58,632 nucleotides of DNA. It comes from Deltaproteobacteria bacterium (GTDB taxonomy: Bacteria > Myxococcota_A > Polyangia > Polyangiales > JADJMO01). The DNA lies in assembly GCA_025363655.1 (NCBI GenBank), contig JANYDK010000078.1, forward strand, positions 1-58,632. The letters are read 5' to 3'. This document shows, piece by piece, positions 8,692-17,213 of this stretch. How positions within the stretch are numbered: position 1 is the stretch's first letter; each line of letters starts with the position of its first letter. The notes under the pieces were generated by a model. That model had not been told where the DNA came from and did no database searches. It was given only the letters and a program-made list of their open reading frames with translations. The translations under genes were made by a program, and so were the position numbers.

Positions 8692-11676
8692 GTGACTGCC
8701 GCGCCGTCTCGTTTTCTCGAGCGCGCGCGCTTGTTTTTCGTCATTTGCGCGACGCTCATCTTCTCCGGCGTGCTGCCTGGATCGGCGCTCGTCAGCGTCG
8801 TCTTGCTCGACGCCGAGACCGAAGAGCCCGCGCCGGTGCCACCCGAGGTGACCGATCGCGTCGGCACGGTGCGGGTGACGGTGCGCGACGCGACGGGAAA
8901 TCCAGTGGCCGGCGCGATCGTGCGGGCGATCTACGCGCCGACTTCTGCCGCGACCGCAGGCGGCAACGCGACGGGCGAAGTGTATCTCGCGGCGCGTGTC
9001 GTCAGCGACGCGAACGGTGTCGCCACCCTCGCACATCTGCCGGTCGGGGCGCATTGGATCATCGCGGAAGCGCGCGGCAAGGCGCGGGCGAGCACGCAGC
9101 GATTCGTCGGGGAAGATCCGGTCGACATCGAGCTTCGTCTCGGCGTGGAGAGACCGTTCGTCGTCGAGGTGCGCGACGATCAAGGGCGTGCGGTCGTTGG
9201 TGCCGAGGTGATCGTCAGCGGCGCCGATCCGCTACCGCGCGGGGCGACGGTCGGCGCCGATGGCTTGGCGCATCCGACGGGTCTCGGTGACGGCCCCTTG
9301 CGCCTCGTGATTCGTGCGCCTGGTTACGACGCGATTTCGACGGCGGTGGGTGCTGGTGAGCCGCGCGTGAAGGTGCTGCTGAAGAAGCTCGGCGCGCTCG
9401 TCGTCACCGTCGTCGACGCGAGCGGCAAGACGGTCGAGGGCGCGACGGTCGCCATCGCGGGTGGCGCGCTCGGAGTCCCGCGCATGACCACCACCGGAAA
9501 GGACGGCGCCGCGCGCATCGGTGGGCTCGGCGTCGGTAGCTATGACCTGCGAGCGATCAAGGGCGATCTCGTTTCGCCAGTGGAAATAGGCATTTCCTTG
9601 CGTCGCGGGGCCGACGCCACCGCACGGCTGGTGCTCGAGCCTGGTCGCGAGTTGGTCCTCCACGTCATCGACGAGGTCGGTCGCGATCTCAAAGGCGCGG
9701 AGGTCGTCGCCGTCGAGGGTGGTCTTTCGCCCTTCCCGATGCAGGCGACCACCGACGCGACGGGGCACGCGCACGTGGGGCCGATTCCACTCTCGGCGAT
9801 CGCTGCGGTGGGCGCGCGGGCCACGGGTTTCGTCGCGCGCGGACCGCTCGTCGTGCCTGCGGGCGCGTCGGCCGAGCCGATTGAAATTCTCCTCCGCCGA
9901 TCGGCGACCCTCCTCGGTGACGTACGCGATGGCAAGGGCTCGCCGATCGACGGCGCGACCATCGAGGTGGTCGGGACCGATCTCGACGGCCTCCCGATCG
10001 ACGTCACGCCAGCTTCGATCGTCTTCTCGTCGGCGCTCTTCGCGCGTATCTCGACGGCGCCGAACACGCTCTTGCCGATCGGCGAGCTGGGCGTGGTCCC
10101 CGGTCCGGTGCCGCCGATCCCGCACGGTCCGATCGGAATGCCTCCGGGTGCGGCGGCGGAGGCGTTGGCGGGCCTCGAGCCTTGGGTCACGCGCTATGAC
10201 GGCTCGTTCAAGGCGGCGCCGGTTCCGGCGGGGCGATTGCGCGCGATCGTTCGTCATCCTGCCTATGTCGAAGGAATGAGCGAGGCGGTCGTCGTCGAGC
10301 CCGGTGGCGAAGGTCGGGTCACCGTCACGCTCGCCGCGGGTGGGCGACTCGAAGGACGCGTGAAGGACGAACGCGGGAGCCCCGTGGAAGGTGCTTGGAT
10401 CGAGGTCTCGGCGCGCGCGGGTTCGCTCACGCGCGGCGTACGCACGGCGTCCGACGGCACCTTCGTTCTCGCCGCCGTGCCGACGTCGATCTCCATCACG
10501 CTCGCTGCCCCCGACAAACCTTACGAGCCCGTCTTTCGTACCGACGCCACCGTGCCCGAAGGGGGCGTCGAGACGATCGAGCTGGTGCTCCCGGCGCCAA
10601 GGCCGGCGACCAAGTTCCACGTCGTCGACGATCGGCGCTACCCGGTGGTGGGTGCGCAGATCTCGGTCGCATCGCTCGATCCGACCACGCCGGTGAAAGT
10701 GACCGCGTTCTCCGACGATCGCGGAGAGGCCGAACTTTCGAGGGTCGGAGGGCTCAAGGTGCAAGTCGAGGTGCGGGCGCCCGGGCATGCGCCCTATCGC
10801 AACGTCGTCGACGTGATCGGCGCGACGTTGGAGATCGAGCTCGCGCAAGGCCTCCTCGTGAAGGGCGTGGTCTATGCGCCCGGCGGACGAACCGCGCTCG
10901 AAGGCGCGACCGTGACGTTGATCACCGATGCTGGGCTCCGGCGCGTGACGAGTGACAAGGACGGGCGATTCTCTTTCGCAGATGCGGCCAAGGGAGATGG
11001 CGTCGTCGAAGTGCGCGCGAAGGGGGCGGCGCCGATCAAAGTCCCCGTCAGCATCACGCCCAAAGGGTCGATTCCCGAGGTCGATCTCGGGCGGCTCGAG
11101 ATGCTCGCGGCCGGGACCGTCGAGGGCGAAGTGGTCGACGAAAAGGGGCGACCGGTTGCCGGAGCCCGCGTCGCTCGTGATCGCGCGCCGACCTACGTAC
11201 CAGCGACCGGAGCACCTCAAGGCGTCGCCATCAGTGACGCGAGCGGCGCCTTCAAGCTGGTCGACGTCGCGGCTGGTTCGGCTGAAATCGAGGCCTATTC
11301 GGCTGACGTCGGGCGCGGGCGCAGCGAGATCGTCCGCATCGACGAGGGCCGGACGCTGACGCACGTGAAGATCGTCCTCCACCCGACCGCGCCGACGGGC
11401 GATGGAACCGACCTCGCGCCTGGGGGTGTGGCGATCACGCTCGCCGAGGAAAACGGCAAAATCACGGTCGCCAAGGTGGAGAGTGGCTCCGAGGCCGAGC
11501 GCGCTGGGCTCCTCGAAGGCGACGAGATCGTCTCCATCGATGGAGCGGCGCCGACCACGCTCGGGGTGGCGCGGGCGCGACTCTCGGGTCCGCTCGGGGA
11601 GGACGTCGTCGTCCGGTTGCGCCGCGGCGGCTCGGAGAAAGACCTTCGCGTCCCTCGCGAGGCGATTGTGCACTAG
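8692..11676 (+). CDS. Secreted protein with nine carboxypeptidase-regulatory-like repeats and a C-terminal PDZ domain
   Basis: After a short N terminus and a hydrophobic export or anchor segment (FFVICATLIFSGVL), the 994-residue protein contains nine beta-sandwich repeats of the CarboxypepD_reg/SpaA-like type. Each is marked by a 'V.D..G.PV.GA.V' strand, for example VTVRDATGNPVAGAIV, VEVRDDQGRAVVGAEV and GEVVDEKGRPVAGARV. The last repeat begins near residue 812. Residues 912-994 form a PDZ domain with AERAGLLEGDEIVSIDG. The domains imply an extracytoplasmic adhesion or scaffold role, but the partner is unknown. The GTG at 8692 is the first in-frame start after the upstream gene. An earlier frame start at 8563 would overlap that gene by 100 bases. 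Confidence 0.8.
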   Translation: MTAAPSRFLERARLFFVICATLIFSGVLPGSALVSVVLLDAETEEPAPVPPEVTDRVGTVRVTVRDATGNPVAGAIVRAIYAPTSAATAGGNATGEVYLAARVVSDANGVATLAHLPVGAHWIIAEARGKARASTQRFVGEDPVDIELRLGVERPFVVEVRDDQGRAVVGAEVIVSGADPLPRGATVGADGLAHPTGLGDGPLRLVIRAPGYDAISTAVGAGEPRVKVLLKKLGALVVTVVDASGKTVEGATVAIAGGALGVPRMTTTGKDGAARIGGLGVGSYDLRAIKGDLVSPVEIGISLRRGADATARLVLEPGRELVLHVIDEVGRDLKGAEVVAVEGGLSPFPMQATTDATGHAHVGPIPLSAIAAVGARATGFVARGPLVVPAGASAEPIEILLRRSATLLGDVRDGKGSPIDGATIEVVGTDLDGLPIDVTPASIVFSSALFARISTAPNTLLPIGELGVVPGPVPPIPHGPIGMPPGAAAEALAGLEPWVTRYDGSFKAAPVPAGRLRAIVRHPAYVEGMSEAVVVEPGGEGRVTVTLAAGGRLEGRVKDERGSPVEGAWIEVSARAGSLTRGVRTASDGTFVLAAVPTSISITLAAPDKPYEPVFRTDATVPEGGVETIELVLPAPRPATKFHVVDDRRYPVVGAQISVASLDPTTPVKVTAFSDDRGEAELSRVGGLKVQVEVRAPGHAPYRNVVDVIGATLEIELAQGLLVKGVVYAPGGRTALEGATVTLITDAGLRRVTSDKDGRFSFADAAKGDGVVEVRAKGAAPIKVPVSITPKGSIPEVDLGRLEMLAAGTVEGEVVDEKGRPVAGARVARDRAPTYVPATGAPQGVAISDASGAFKLVDVAAGSAEIEAYSADVGRGRSEIVRIDEGRTLTHVKIVLHPTAPTGDGTDLAPGGVAITLAEENGKITVAKVESGSEAERAGLLEGDEIVSIDGAAPTTLGVARARLSGPLGEDVVVRLRRGGSEKDLRVPREAIVH

Positions 11677-12131
11677 CTCGCCAGAGCCCCTCTTTTCGCG
11701 TGTTTCGTTCCCACGCCAAACCATCGTCGTGGACGAAGCAAGTGCCCATCGACCATCGGCACAACCACGACACGCACGCCACGCGGCGCGTGCAAAGGCC
11801 GACGATCATTGGCCTGCGCCACGATGGTTTTTTGACGTTTTCCGGGACCAGCGCCAATACCCGTTCGGTAATGGCGCCGCTTCCTTCACCGATCACGCGG
11901 ATCGTCGGATGGTCGGGGCCTCTGCCGATCGGGCGTCTTGCGCGCGCGCATGCGCCCGACCTCGGTCGCACTCTTGCACAGCGCCACGAATCCTCATCGA
12001 TCGTCGTCCTGGGCCCCCGTTCAGGCGCCCGATTCGTTTCACATGTAAAGCAAGACGGTGATACCGTCCCGCGCGCGTGCTGTCGCACGCCGTTCCCCAA
12101 CGTGTCGTTCATCGTTCTCTTGGAGGCCTTC
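11677..12131 (+). other. Gene-free 455-base interval rich in inverted repeats
   Basis: No coding sequence is credible here: the open frame running through it lacks a start with a ribosome site and has no protein-like composition. It contains the structured element described separately (11701-11877). It also has the inverted repeats CGATC/GATCG near 11889-11903, TCGGGCG/CGCCCGA near 11929-11953, GACGGT-GAT-ACCGTC (12054-12068) and the tetraloop hairpin GCGTGC-TGTC-GCACGC (12075-12090). The interval ends with the ribosome binding site GGAGG at 12122-12126 of the OmpA gene. I could not identify a promoter with confidence. Confidence 0.7.
11701..11877 (+). ncRNA. Candidate structured RNA with possible pseudoknot (unassigned)
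   Basis: Five pairings are visible by eye. Hairpin 1 pairs 11701-11708 with 11733-11740 (one G-U) and 11711-11715 with 11728-11732 across a two-base bulge, leaving a 12-base loop. Ten bases of that loop, AAACCATCGT (11718-11727), are perfectly complementary to ACGATGGTTT (11821-11830), which continues into a run of six T. Between them lie three hairpins: GTGCC/GGCAC (11742-11762), GCACGC/GCGTGC (11774-11793) and AGGCC/GGCCT (11796-11815). A last hairpin, 11851-11877, pairs GCGCCA with TGGCGC and TACC with GGTA around an A-A mismatch. The T run on the plus strand suggests plus-strand transcription. It could be a small RNA, a 3'-end structure of the upstream gene, or an attenuator before the OmpA gene. 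I do not recognise a known family. Confidence 0.4.
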
Positions 12132-14534
12132 ATGCGTCGCGTTCGTTCTCTGGTGGCCGCCCCCGTCGGCGTGAGCACGCTGCTTCTCGCTGCGGCGGCC
12201 ATCGCCCAAGTCGCGCCTCCTCCTCCGTTGCCGGGCCCCGCGCCTGCGCCGACCGCGGCGACTCCGCCTCCTGCGCCGGTTCCTGGACCGACCGCAGCTC
12301 CCGCGCCTGCACCGGCTCCGGCGCCTGCTCCCGCGCCCGGCCCTGTAGCCGCACCTGCCGCTGGTGCGGGTGGTGGCGCCGTCGTGACGATGGATGGAAC
12401 GAGCGCAGGCGTCGCTGCCGAAGGGGAAGGCACCGCGGCTCCGACCGATCAGGAATCGCGCGACGCCTCGATGCACGAGACGATGACGGCGTGGGGACCG
12501 ACGGGTCTCCTCCACACGCCGAGCGCGCTCACGCGTGAAGCCGGCACCTTCGCCGTCGGTCTGATGATCGACTGGTTCAAGGTCTCGGGCTTCCTCTGCA
12601 CCGCCGAACACCCGTGCAACAACGGCACGAGCACCTCCGACACGGCCTCGCACATCGGCGCGGTCGCGGGCGTCTCGGCGACGTTGATTCCGGGCCTCGA
12701 GGCCTACGGAACCGGTCGCGTCTACGCGAACAGCAACGACCAGGGCAAGCCGCAGCTCCTCCAGGTGCTCGGCGATCTCACCCTCGGCCTCAAGTTCGTG
12801 AAGCCGCTCGGCTCCGGCGTGATGAACGTCGGTGGCGGCGCCGAAGCGATCTTCCTCAACGGCACCGGCGGAATCGGCCTCTCCGGTCAGGGCACGAGCT
12901 TCCGCCTTCGCGGCCTCTTCACTGCGGCGCTCGACAAGAACGGCGGCCCGCCGCTCCGCTTCCACCTCGGCCTCGGCTACTACTTCGACAACTCCGGCAA
13001 GGTCGTGAGCGACGTCGAAGACGCTCGCACCGCGCGCCTCGGATCGCGTCAGGTGATCAGCCGCATCGAGCGCTACGGCCTCGGCATCAACAAGGTCGAC
13101 CGCTTCGAAATCGGCTTCGGTCCCGAGTACATGCTCGCCAAGGACAAGGTCCGTCTCTTCGCCGAGTACACGATGTGGCTCCCGGTCAACCGCCAGAGCT
13201 ACGAGTGCCCGAAGCCCGGTGACATCACCGTTCAAGGCGGCGGCACGGGTCGCAGCGACGAGTGTCTCGCCGAGCAGGGCTTCAGCTACCTGCCGTCGAA
13301 GGTGACCCTCGGCGCCAAGTTCTTCCCGTTCGATGGCGGCATGAAGGGTCTCTCCTTCCTCACGGCCTTCGACCTCGGCGTCACCGGCACCTCGAAGTTC
13401 ATCAGCGAGGTCGCTCCGCAGGCTCCTTGGACCCTCTGGCTCGGCGTCGGTCTCACCGCCGACTCGAACGAGCCGGCCCCGAAGATCGTCGAGAAGTCGG
13501 TCGAGAAGATCAAGGAAGTCCAAGTCGGCACCGCGCTCGTCCACGTGAAGGGCTTCGTCCACGAGACGGGCACCAACACGCCGATCCCGAACGCGATCGT
13601 CAGCTACCCCACCGGCGGCATCATGCCGGTCGCGACGGGCGCAGACGGTATCTTCGGCGACGACGTCCCGCCGGGCGCTTACCAGTTCAGCATCAAGGCC
13701 GACGGCTACAAGGACGGCGTCTGTGGTGGCAACGCGCTCGCCGCCGCTGCTCCGGGCGCTGCTCCGGTGCCGCCTCCCCCGCCGGTTCCGGGTGCGCCGC
13801 TCAAGCCGCCGACTCCGGGCGTGCTCGAGGTCGACTGCGCGCTCGAGGCTTTGCCGAAGGTCGGCAGCGTCTCGGTCTCGATCATCGACGTCGAAGGCGG
13901 CGCGCCGATCGCCGGCATCGCCGTCACCGTCACCGATGCTGCGGGAAGCAACCCGAAGAGCTTCACCAGCGACGGCAACGGTGTCGTTCGTATCGAGGCG
14001 TTCATCCCCGGGATGTACTTCGCGACCATCGACGCCGAAGGCTTCTTCGCGACCAAGGGCACGTTCGAGGTCAAGGTCCGCGAGGATCTCAAGGCCACCG
14101 TCTCGCTCCGCCCGCGCCCGAAGGACAAGCTCGTCACGATCGACAAGACCGAGGTGAAGATCAAGCAGCAGGTGCACTTCGCCACCGACAAGGCGACCAT
14201 CCTCGGTGACTCGATCGGCCTCCTCGAAGAGATCGCCGACGTGCTCATCCACACGCCGCGTCTGAAGAAGATCGAGATCCAGGGCCACACCGACAACACC
14301 GGTACGCCCGAGCACAACATGCAGCTCTCGATCGATCGCGCCGAGGCGGTGCGGAAGTTCCTCGTCGATCACGGCGTCGAGGCGAGCCGCATCGAGTCCA
14401 AGGGCTTCGGCGACAAGAAGCCGATTTCCCCGAACATCAACGAGGCTGGCAAGGCGAAGAACCGCCGCGTGCAGTTCCTCATCGTCGATCAGGACGCTCC
14501 GCCGCCCGATCCGAAGGCGAAGCCGAAGAAGTAA
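12132..14534 (+). CDS. Large OmpA-family outer-membrane protein
   Basis: The start is fixed by GGAGG five bases before the ATG and by the signal peptide that follows (MRRVRSLVAAPVGVSTLLL). An Ala/Pro-rich tract (residues 27-80) comes next, then a beta-rich, probably barrel-forming region (about 100-450), then two or three carboxypeptidase-regulatory-like modules separated by a Pro-rich linker. The C-terminal OmpA peptidoglycan-binding domain (about 667-790) carries EIQGHTDNTG, LSIDRAEAVRKFLVDHGV and NRRVQFLIV. Such proteins tie the outer membrane to the cell wall. At 800 residues it is much larger than classical OmpA. A terminator follows at 14564. Confidence 0.88.
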   Translation: MRRVRSLVAAPVGVSTLLLAAAAIAQVAPPPPLPGPAPAPTAATPPPAPVPGPTAAPAPAPAPAPAPAPGPVAAPAAGAGGGAVVTMDGTSAGVAAEGEGTAAPTDQESRDASMHETMTAWGPTGLLHTPSALTREAGTFAVGLMIDWFKVSGFLCTAEHPCNNGTSTSDTASHIGAVAGVSATLIPGLEAYGTGRVYANSNDQGKPQLLQVLGDLTLGLKFVKPLGSGVMNVGGGAEAIFLNGTGGIGLSGQGTSFRLRGLFTAALDKNGGPPLRFHLGLGYYFDNSGKVVSDVEDARTARLGSRQVISRIERYGLGINKVDRFEIGFGPEYMLAKDKVRLFAEYTMWLPVNRQSYECPKPGDITVQGGGTGRSDECLAEQGFSYLPSKVTLGAKFFPFDGGMKGLSFLTAFDLGVTGTSKFISEVAPQAPWTLWLGVGLTADSNEPAPKIVEKSVEKIKEVQVGTALVHVKGFVHETGTNTPIPNAIVSYPTGGIMPVATGADGIFGDDVPPGAYQFSIKADGYKDGVCGGNALAAAAPGAAPVPPPPPVPGAPLKPPTPGVLEVDCALEALPKVGSVSVSIIDVEGGAPIAGIAVTVTDAAGSNPKSFTSDGNGVVRIEAFIPGMYFATIDAEGFFATKGTFEVKVREDLKATVSLRPRPKDKLVTIDKTEVKIKQQVHFATDKATILGDSIGLLEEIADVLIHTPRLKKIEIQGHTDNTGTPEHNMQLSIDRAEAVRKFLVDHGVEASRIESKGFGDKKPISPNINEAGKAKNRRVQFLIVDQDAPPPDPKAKPKK

Positions 14535-14563
14535 CTTTCGGTTTCGTCAGTGGCGTGAGGAGT

Positions 14564-14598
14564 GAGGGCGAGGCTTCGGTCTCGCCCTCCTTCTTTTT
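14564..14598 (+). terminator. Intrinsic terminator after the OmpA gene
   Basis: The perfect 9-base-pair stem GAGGGCGAG (14564-14572) pairs with CTCGCCCTC (14581-14589) around an 8-base loop containing TTCG. CTTCTTTTTG follows. It lies 30 bases after the stop codon on the same strand. Confidence 0.88.
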
Positions 14599-14616
14599 GT
14601 CGCCTACGCTGACTCC

Positions 14617-15369
14617 GTGGAGCAGCAGCCCTACCGCGAGACGGCCGTCCTAGGCCTCGTCGCCGACGATCCGCTCGCCTATGCCCGCGCGCGCGGTGCG
14701 CTCTGCGTCGCCTACGACGTCACGCGCGCTCCGCTGCTCACACCGCGCGCATGGCTCGCACAAGTGGCGTCGATCGAAGGTCGCTCGTCGGACGATGCGG
14801 ATGGGCTCGCAGATGCGCTCACGCGTGAAGCCGGGCTTCTCCCACCAGGTGCGGGAGCGAACCTCGCTTCGCTCGATGCGTGGCATCGAACGCTCCTCTC
14901 GCTCGCCGAGGCGGCGGTGCAAGCGCGGGCGCGGCCGTGCGTGAATGGGTCGTTCGAAATCACGGTCGTCGTCCCCGAGCCGCCCCTCGCCTGGCCAGTA
15001 CGCACCGATGCACGCCGCGCTGCAGTGCGCCTTCTCGCTGGCACCGAGGTCATCCTTCACGCGCGTGAAGCTTGGGAGCTCGCGCCGCACGTCGAGCGTG
15101 ACTTCATCGTCGGCGAATCCGGCGCGTCGTTCGTTCCGCCGGACGGAAGCCGATCGCTCCTCACCCGCGTCTACGGCAGCGGCGAACCCTACCGTGCGTT
15201 CCGGGAAGCCCTCGATTCGCTCGGCGTCGAGGTGCAGGGCGGGCCGATCGCGCACGTGCTCTGCGTACCGAAAGGCGTCGGACCACGCGAGGTGCTCGCG
15301 GCCGCGTACGGCGTGGGCCTCGACATCCTCGAGGTACGTGACGTCTTCGACGCTCCGCGCGCGATCTGA
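14617..15369 (+). CDS. Hypothetical protein
   Basis: This 250-residue protein has a GTG start about 20 bases beyond the preceding terminator. I recognise no family. It has no signal peptide, membrane helix or metal-binding cysteine set. The middle is strand-rich (SFEITVVVPE, ARRAAVRLLAGTEVI). The C terminus has the pattern PIAHVLCVPKGVGPREVLAA, which could be a small alpha/beta domain. Codon use matches the neighbours and it is probably a real cytoplasmic protein. It converges with the nucleosidase gene, whose stop lies 21 bases away. Confidence 0.6.
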   Translation: MEQQPYRETAVLGLVADDPLAYARARGALCVAYDVTRAPLLTPRAWLAQVASIEGRSSDDADGLADALTREAGLLPPGAGANLASLDAWHRTLLSLAEAAVQARARPCVNGSFEITVVVPEPPLAWPVRTDARRAAVRLLAGTEVILHAREAWELAPHVERDFIVGESGASFVPPDGSRSLLTRVYGSGEPYRAFREALDSLGVEVQGGPIAHVLCVPKGVGPREVLAAAYGVGLDILEVRDVFDAPRAI

Positions 15370-15390
15370 GCGAGCTCTCCGATTCTTCGA

Positions 15391-16104
15391 TTAGGCGTGG
15401 GAGAGCCCCATCGCTCCCGTCGTCAGCCAACGGTTCACCACCTCGCAGGCGGCGAGCGCTGCCGCCTTGTGGTGTGCGCGCCATTCTTCGCGACCCGTCG
15501 AACCCACGGTGTTGGAGACGCCGAGCACGCCGGCGAAGGGGACCTGCTGGAGCGCGCAAGCATTGGCGATCGCGAAGGCCTCGAGGTTCTCGAGCGCACA
15601 TCCAGTGGCCGCGCCGAGTCGGATGGCGAGCGGATCGTCGGTCGTGATGATGAGGGTGTTGGCGACGTCGTGTTGCGGGGGACGACCTGCGGCGAGCCCG
15701 AGGGAGAGCATCGGTTGGCACTCGAGTAGACGCGCCATCGGTTCGGGAATTGCGCCGCGACCCTCGACTTCGGTCGGGTCAACGAGCATCGCGCGCTTCA
15801 CGACGACCGCGTCGCCGAGGACGGGTGTCGCGCCCGGATAGACCCCGCAGGTGCCGACGAGGATGACCGCGCGTGGGCGGAGGTGCAGCAGGCGCGCGGC
15901 CGTTCCTGCTGCGGCATTGGGCAGGCCGACGCCGACCGTTTTGCAGACGACCGACACTCCGGACACGGTGCCTGCGAGCTGTTCGCCGAGGTGCCGTCGC
16001 ATGCCGATGAGCTCGGGTGGATACGCGGCGATGACGAGCAGATCCAGCGCGCTGGCGCTCGCTTCCGAGGGAAAGGCGGAGTTCGGCATCGACTCGAACA
16101 CCAT
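15391..16104 (-). CDS. Nucleoside phosphorylase-superfamily protein, futalosine hydrolase-like
   Basis: This 237-residue PNP/UDP-type enzyme starts with the beta-strand LLVIAAYPPEL and has the glycine signature AVILVGTCGVY. The C-terminal active-site region reads ALENLEAFAIANAC, then LGVSNTVGSTGREEW. The S-N-x-V-G-x-x-x-R-x-x-W pattern is closer to futalosine hydrolase (MqnB, menaquinone synthesis) than to MTA/SAH nucleosidase, which has SDxAD. The usual M-E-G is L-E-A here. It could instead be another nucleosidase. The ATG at 16104 is chosen because residues upstream of it would run into the divergent recombinase gene. Confidence 0.7.
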   Translation of the reverse strand: MVFESMPNSAFPSEASASALDLLVIAAYPPELIGMRRHLGEQLAGTVSGVSVVCKTVGVGLPNAAAGTAARLLHLRPRAVILVGTCGVYPGATPVLGDAVVVKRAMLVDPTEVEGRGAIPEPMARLLECQPMLSLGLAAGRPPQHDVANTLIITTDDPLAIRLGAATGCALENLEAFAIANACALQQVPFAGVLGVSNTVGSTGREEWRAHHKAAALAACEVVNRWLTTGAMGLSHA

Positions 16105-16198
16105 AGTTGCTCGTCGGATGGTCACCAAGGTGCTCGGCCTGCGCGCACGCAAGTCTGCGTCGAGCTCGGTCGAGAAGTGGGCTTCCCGTGAGTTTTCG

Positions 16199-17212
16199 GT
16201 GCATGAAAACGAGGTGGACGAGCCGCCGCGCACCCAGCCGATTCGCCGGCAAATCGAGGGCTATCTCACGTATCTCGAGCACGAGGCGCGCGCCGCGCGT
16301 CGTACGGTCGAGCACTACGGTCGCGATCTCGCGGGGCTCGCGGCGCACCTCGAAGACAATCCCTCCCCGCGGCGTGACGACGGACAAGGAGCCGCGGCCA
16401 TCGACGTGCTCGCGCTGCGTGGGTGGCTCGGGGCGCAGGCACGTCGCTGTGGAACCACGACCATCGCTCGTCGCATCAGCGCGGTACGCGGGCTCTTTCG
16501 CTGGCTCCGCAAACGTGGCGAGGTCGCCCGCGATCCCGCAGCGGAGCTCGCGTCGCCGAAGGTTCGGCGCCTCTTGCCGCACGTGCTCAGTGTCGAGTCG
16601 GCGACGTCGCTCGTCGAAGCACCCGTGCCCCTGCCGAAGAAGACGCCAAAGGCACGCGCAGAGAGTGAGGCGACGGCGCGACGCGATCGCGCGCTCCTCG
16701 AGCTCCTCTATGGTTCGGGATTGCGCGTCGGTGAGGTGAGTGGCCTCGATCTCGACGCTGTCGATCTCGACTCCGGGGTTGCACGTGTGATGGGCAAGGG
16801 ATCGAAAGAACGCATGGTCCCGCTCGGGCCACCTTGCATCGCCGCCATGCGCGCCTGGCTCGCGGTGCGACCTCGCTTCGTCGGTGAAGGTGAGCGAGCC
16901 GTTGGTGGTGGCGGCAGCGGTACGAAGTCCGTCTTCGTCGGTCGTCGCGGGACGCGGCTCGGCGTGCGTCGCATCGAGTCTCTGGTGCACGCGTATGGCG
17001 CGTTCGCCGGCCGTTCCGATCTCCATCCGCACGCGCTTCGACATACATGCGCGACCCATCTCCTCGAAGGCGGCGCCGACTTGCGCTCGATTCAAGAGCT
17101 ACTCGGGCACGCCAGCCTGACGACGACGCAGCGCTATACGCACGTGTCGATGGAGCACGTCACGAAGCAATACGATCAGGCGCATCCGCTCGCGAAATCG
17201 CCTGCGAAATGA
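16199..17212 (+). CDS. Tyrosine recombinase of the XerC/XerD type
   Basis: This site-specific recombinase is probably for resolving chromosome dimers at dif. Counted from the GTG at 16199 (337 residues), an N-terminal SAM-like core-binding domain spans about 15-115. The catalytic domain carries the full set: R176 in GLRVGE, K200 in GKGSKERMVPL, H278-x-x-R281 in HALRHTCATHLLEGG, H304 in LGHASLTTTQ and nucleophile Y313 in RYTHVS. The length and order are those of Xer proteins. XerC and XerD cannot be separated from this sequence. An in-frame ATG at 16118 would add 27 residues but would leave only 13 bases to the divergent nucleosidase start. No integrase-associated mobile element is nearby. Confidence 0.9.
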   Translation: MHENEVDEPPRTQPIRRQIEGYLTYLEHEARAARRTVEHYGRDLAGLAAHLEDNPSPRRDDGQGAAAIDVLALRGWLGAQARRCGTTTIARRISAVRGLFRWLRKRGEVARDPAAELASPKVRRLLPHVLSVESATSLVEAPVPLPKKTPKARAESEATARRDRALLELLYGSGLRVGEVSGLDLDAVDLDSGVARVMGKGSKERMVPLGPPCIAAMRAWLAVRPRFVGEGERAVGGGGSGTKSVFVGRRGTRLGVRRIESLVHAYGAFAGRSDLHPHALRHTCATHLLEGGADLRSIQELLGHASLTTTQRYTHVSMEHVTKQYDQAHPLAKSPAK

Positions 17213-17213
17213 G

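Noticed and set aside
11700-12131. N-terminal extension of the OmpA protein by 144 codons
   Set aside because: The extension has no protein-like composition, and a GGAGG site plus signal peptide mark the start at 12132.
12039-14372. Minus-strand frame of 777 codons opposite the OmpA gene
   Set aside because: No start with a ribosome site and no protein-like domains; the OmpA protein on the plus strand is certain.
16199-17212. Phage or integron integrase marking a mobile element
   Set aside because: Length and motif spacing are those of chromosomal Xer proteins, and no attachment repeats, tRNA or phage genes are near.
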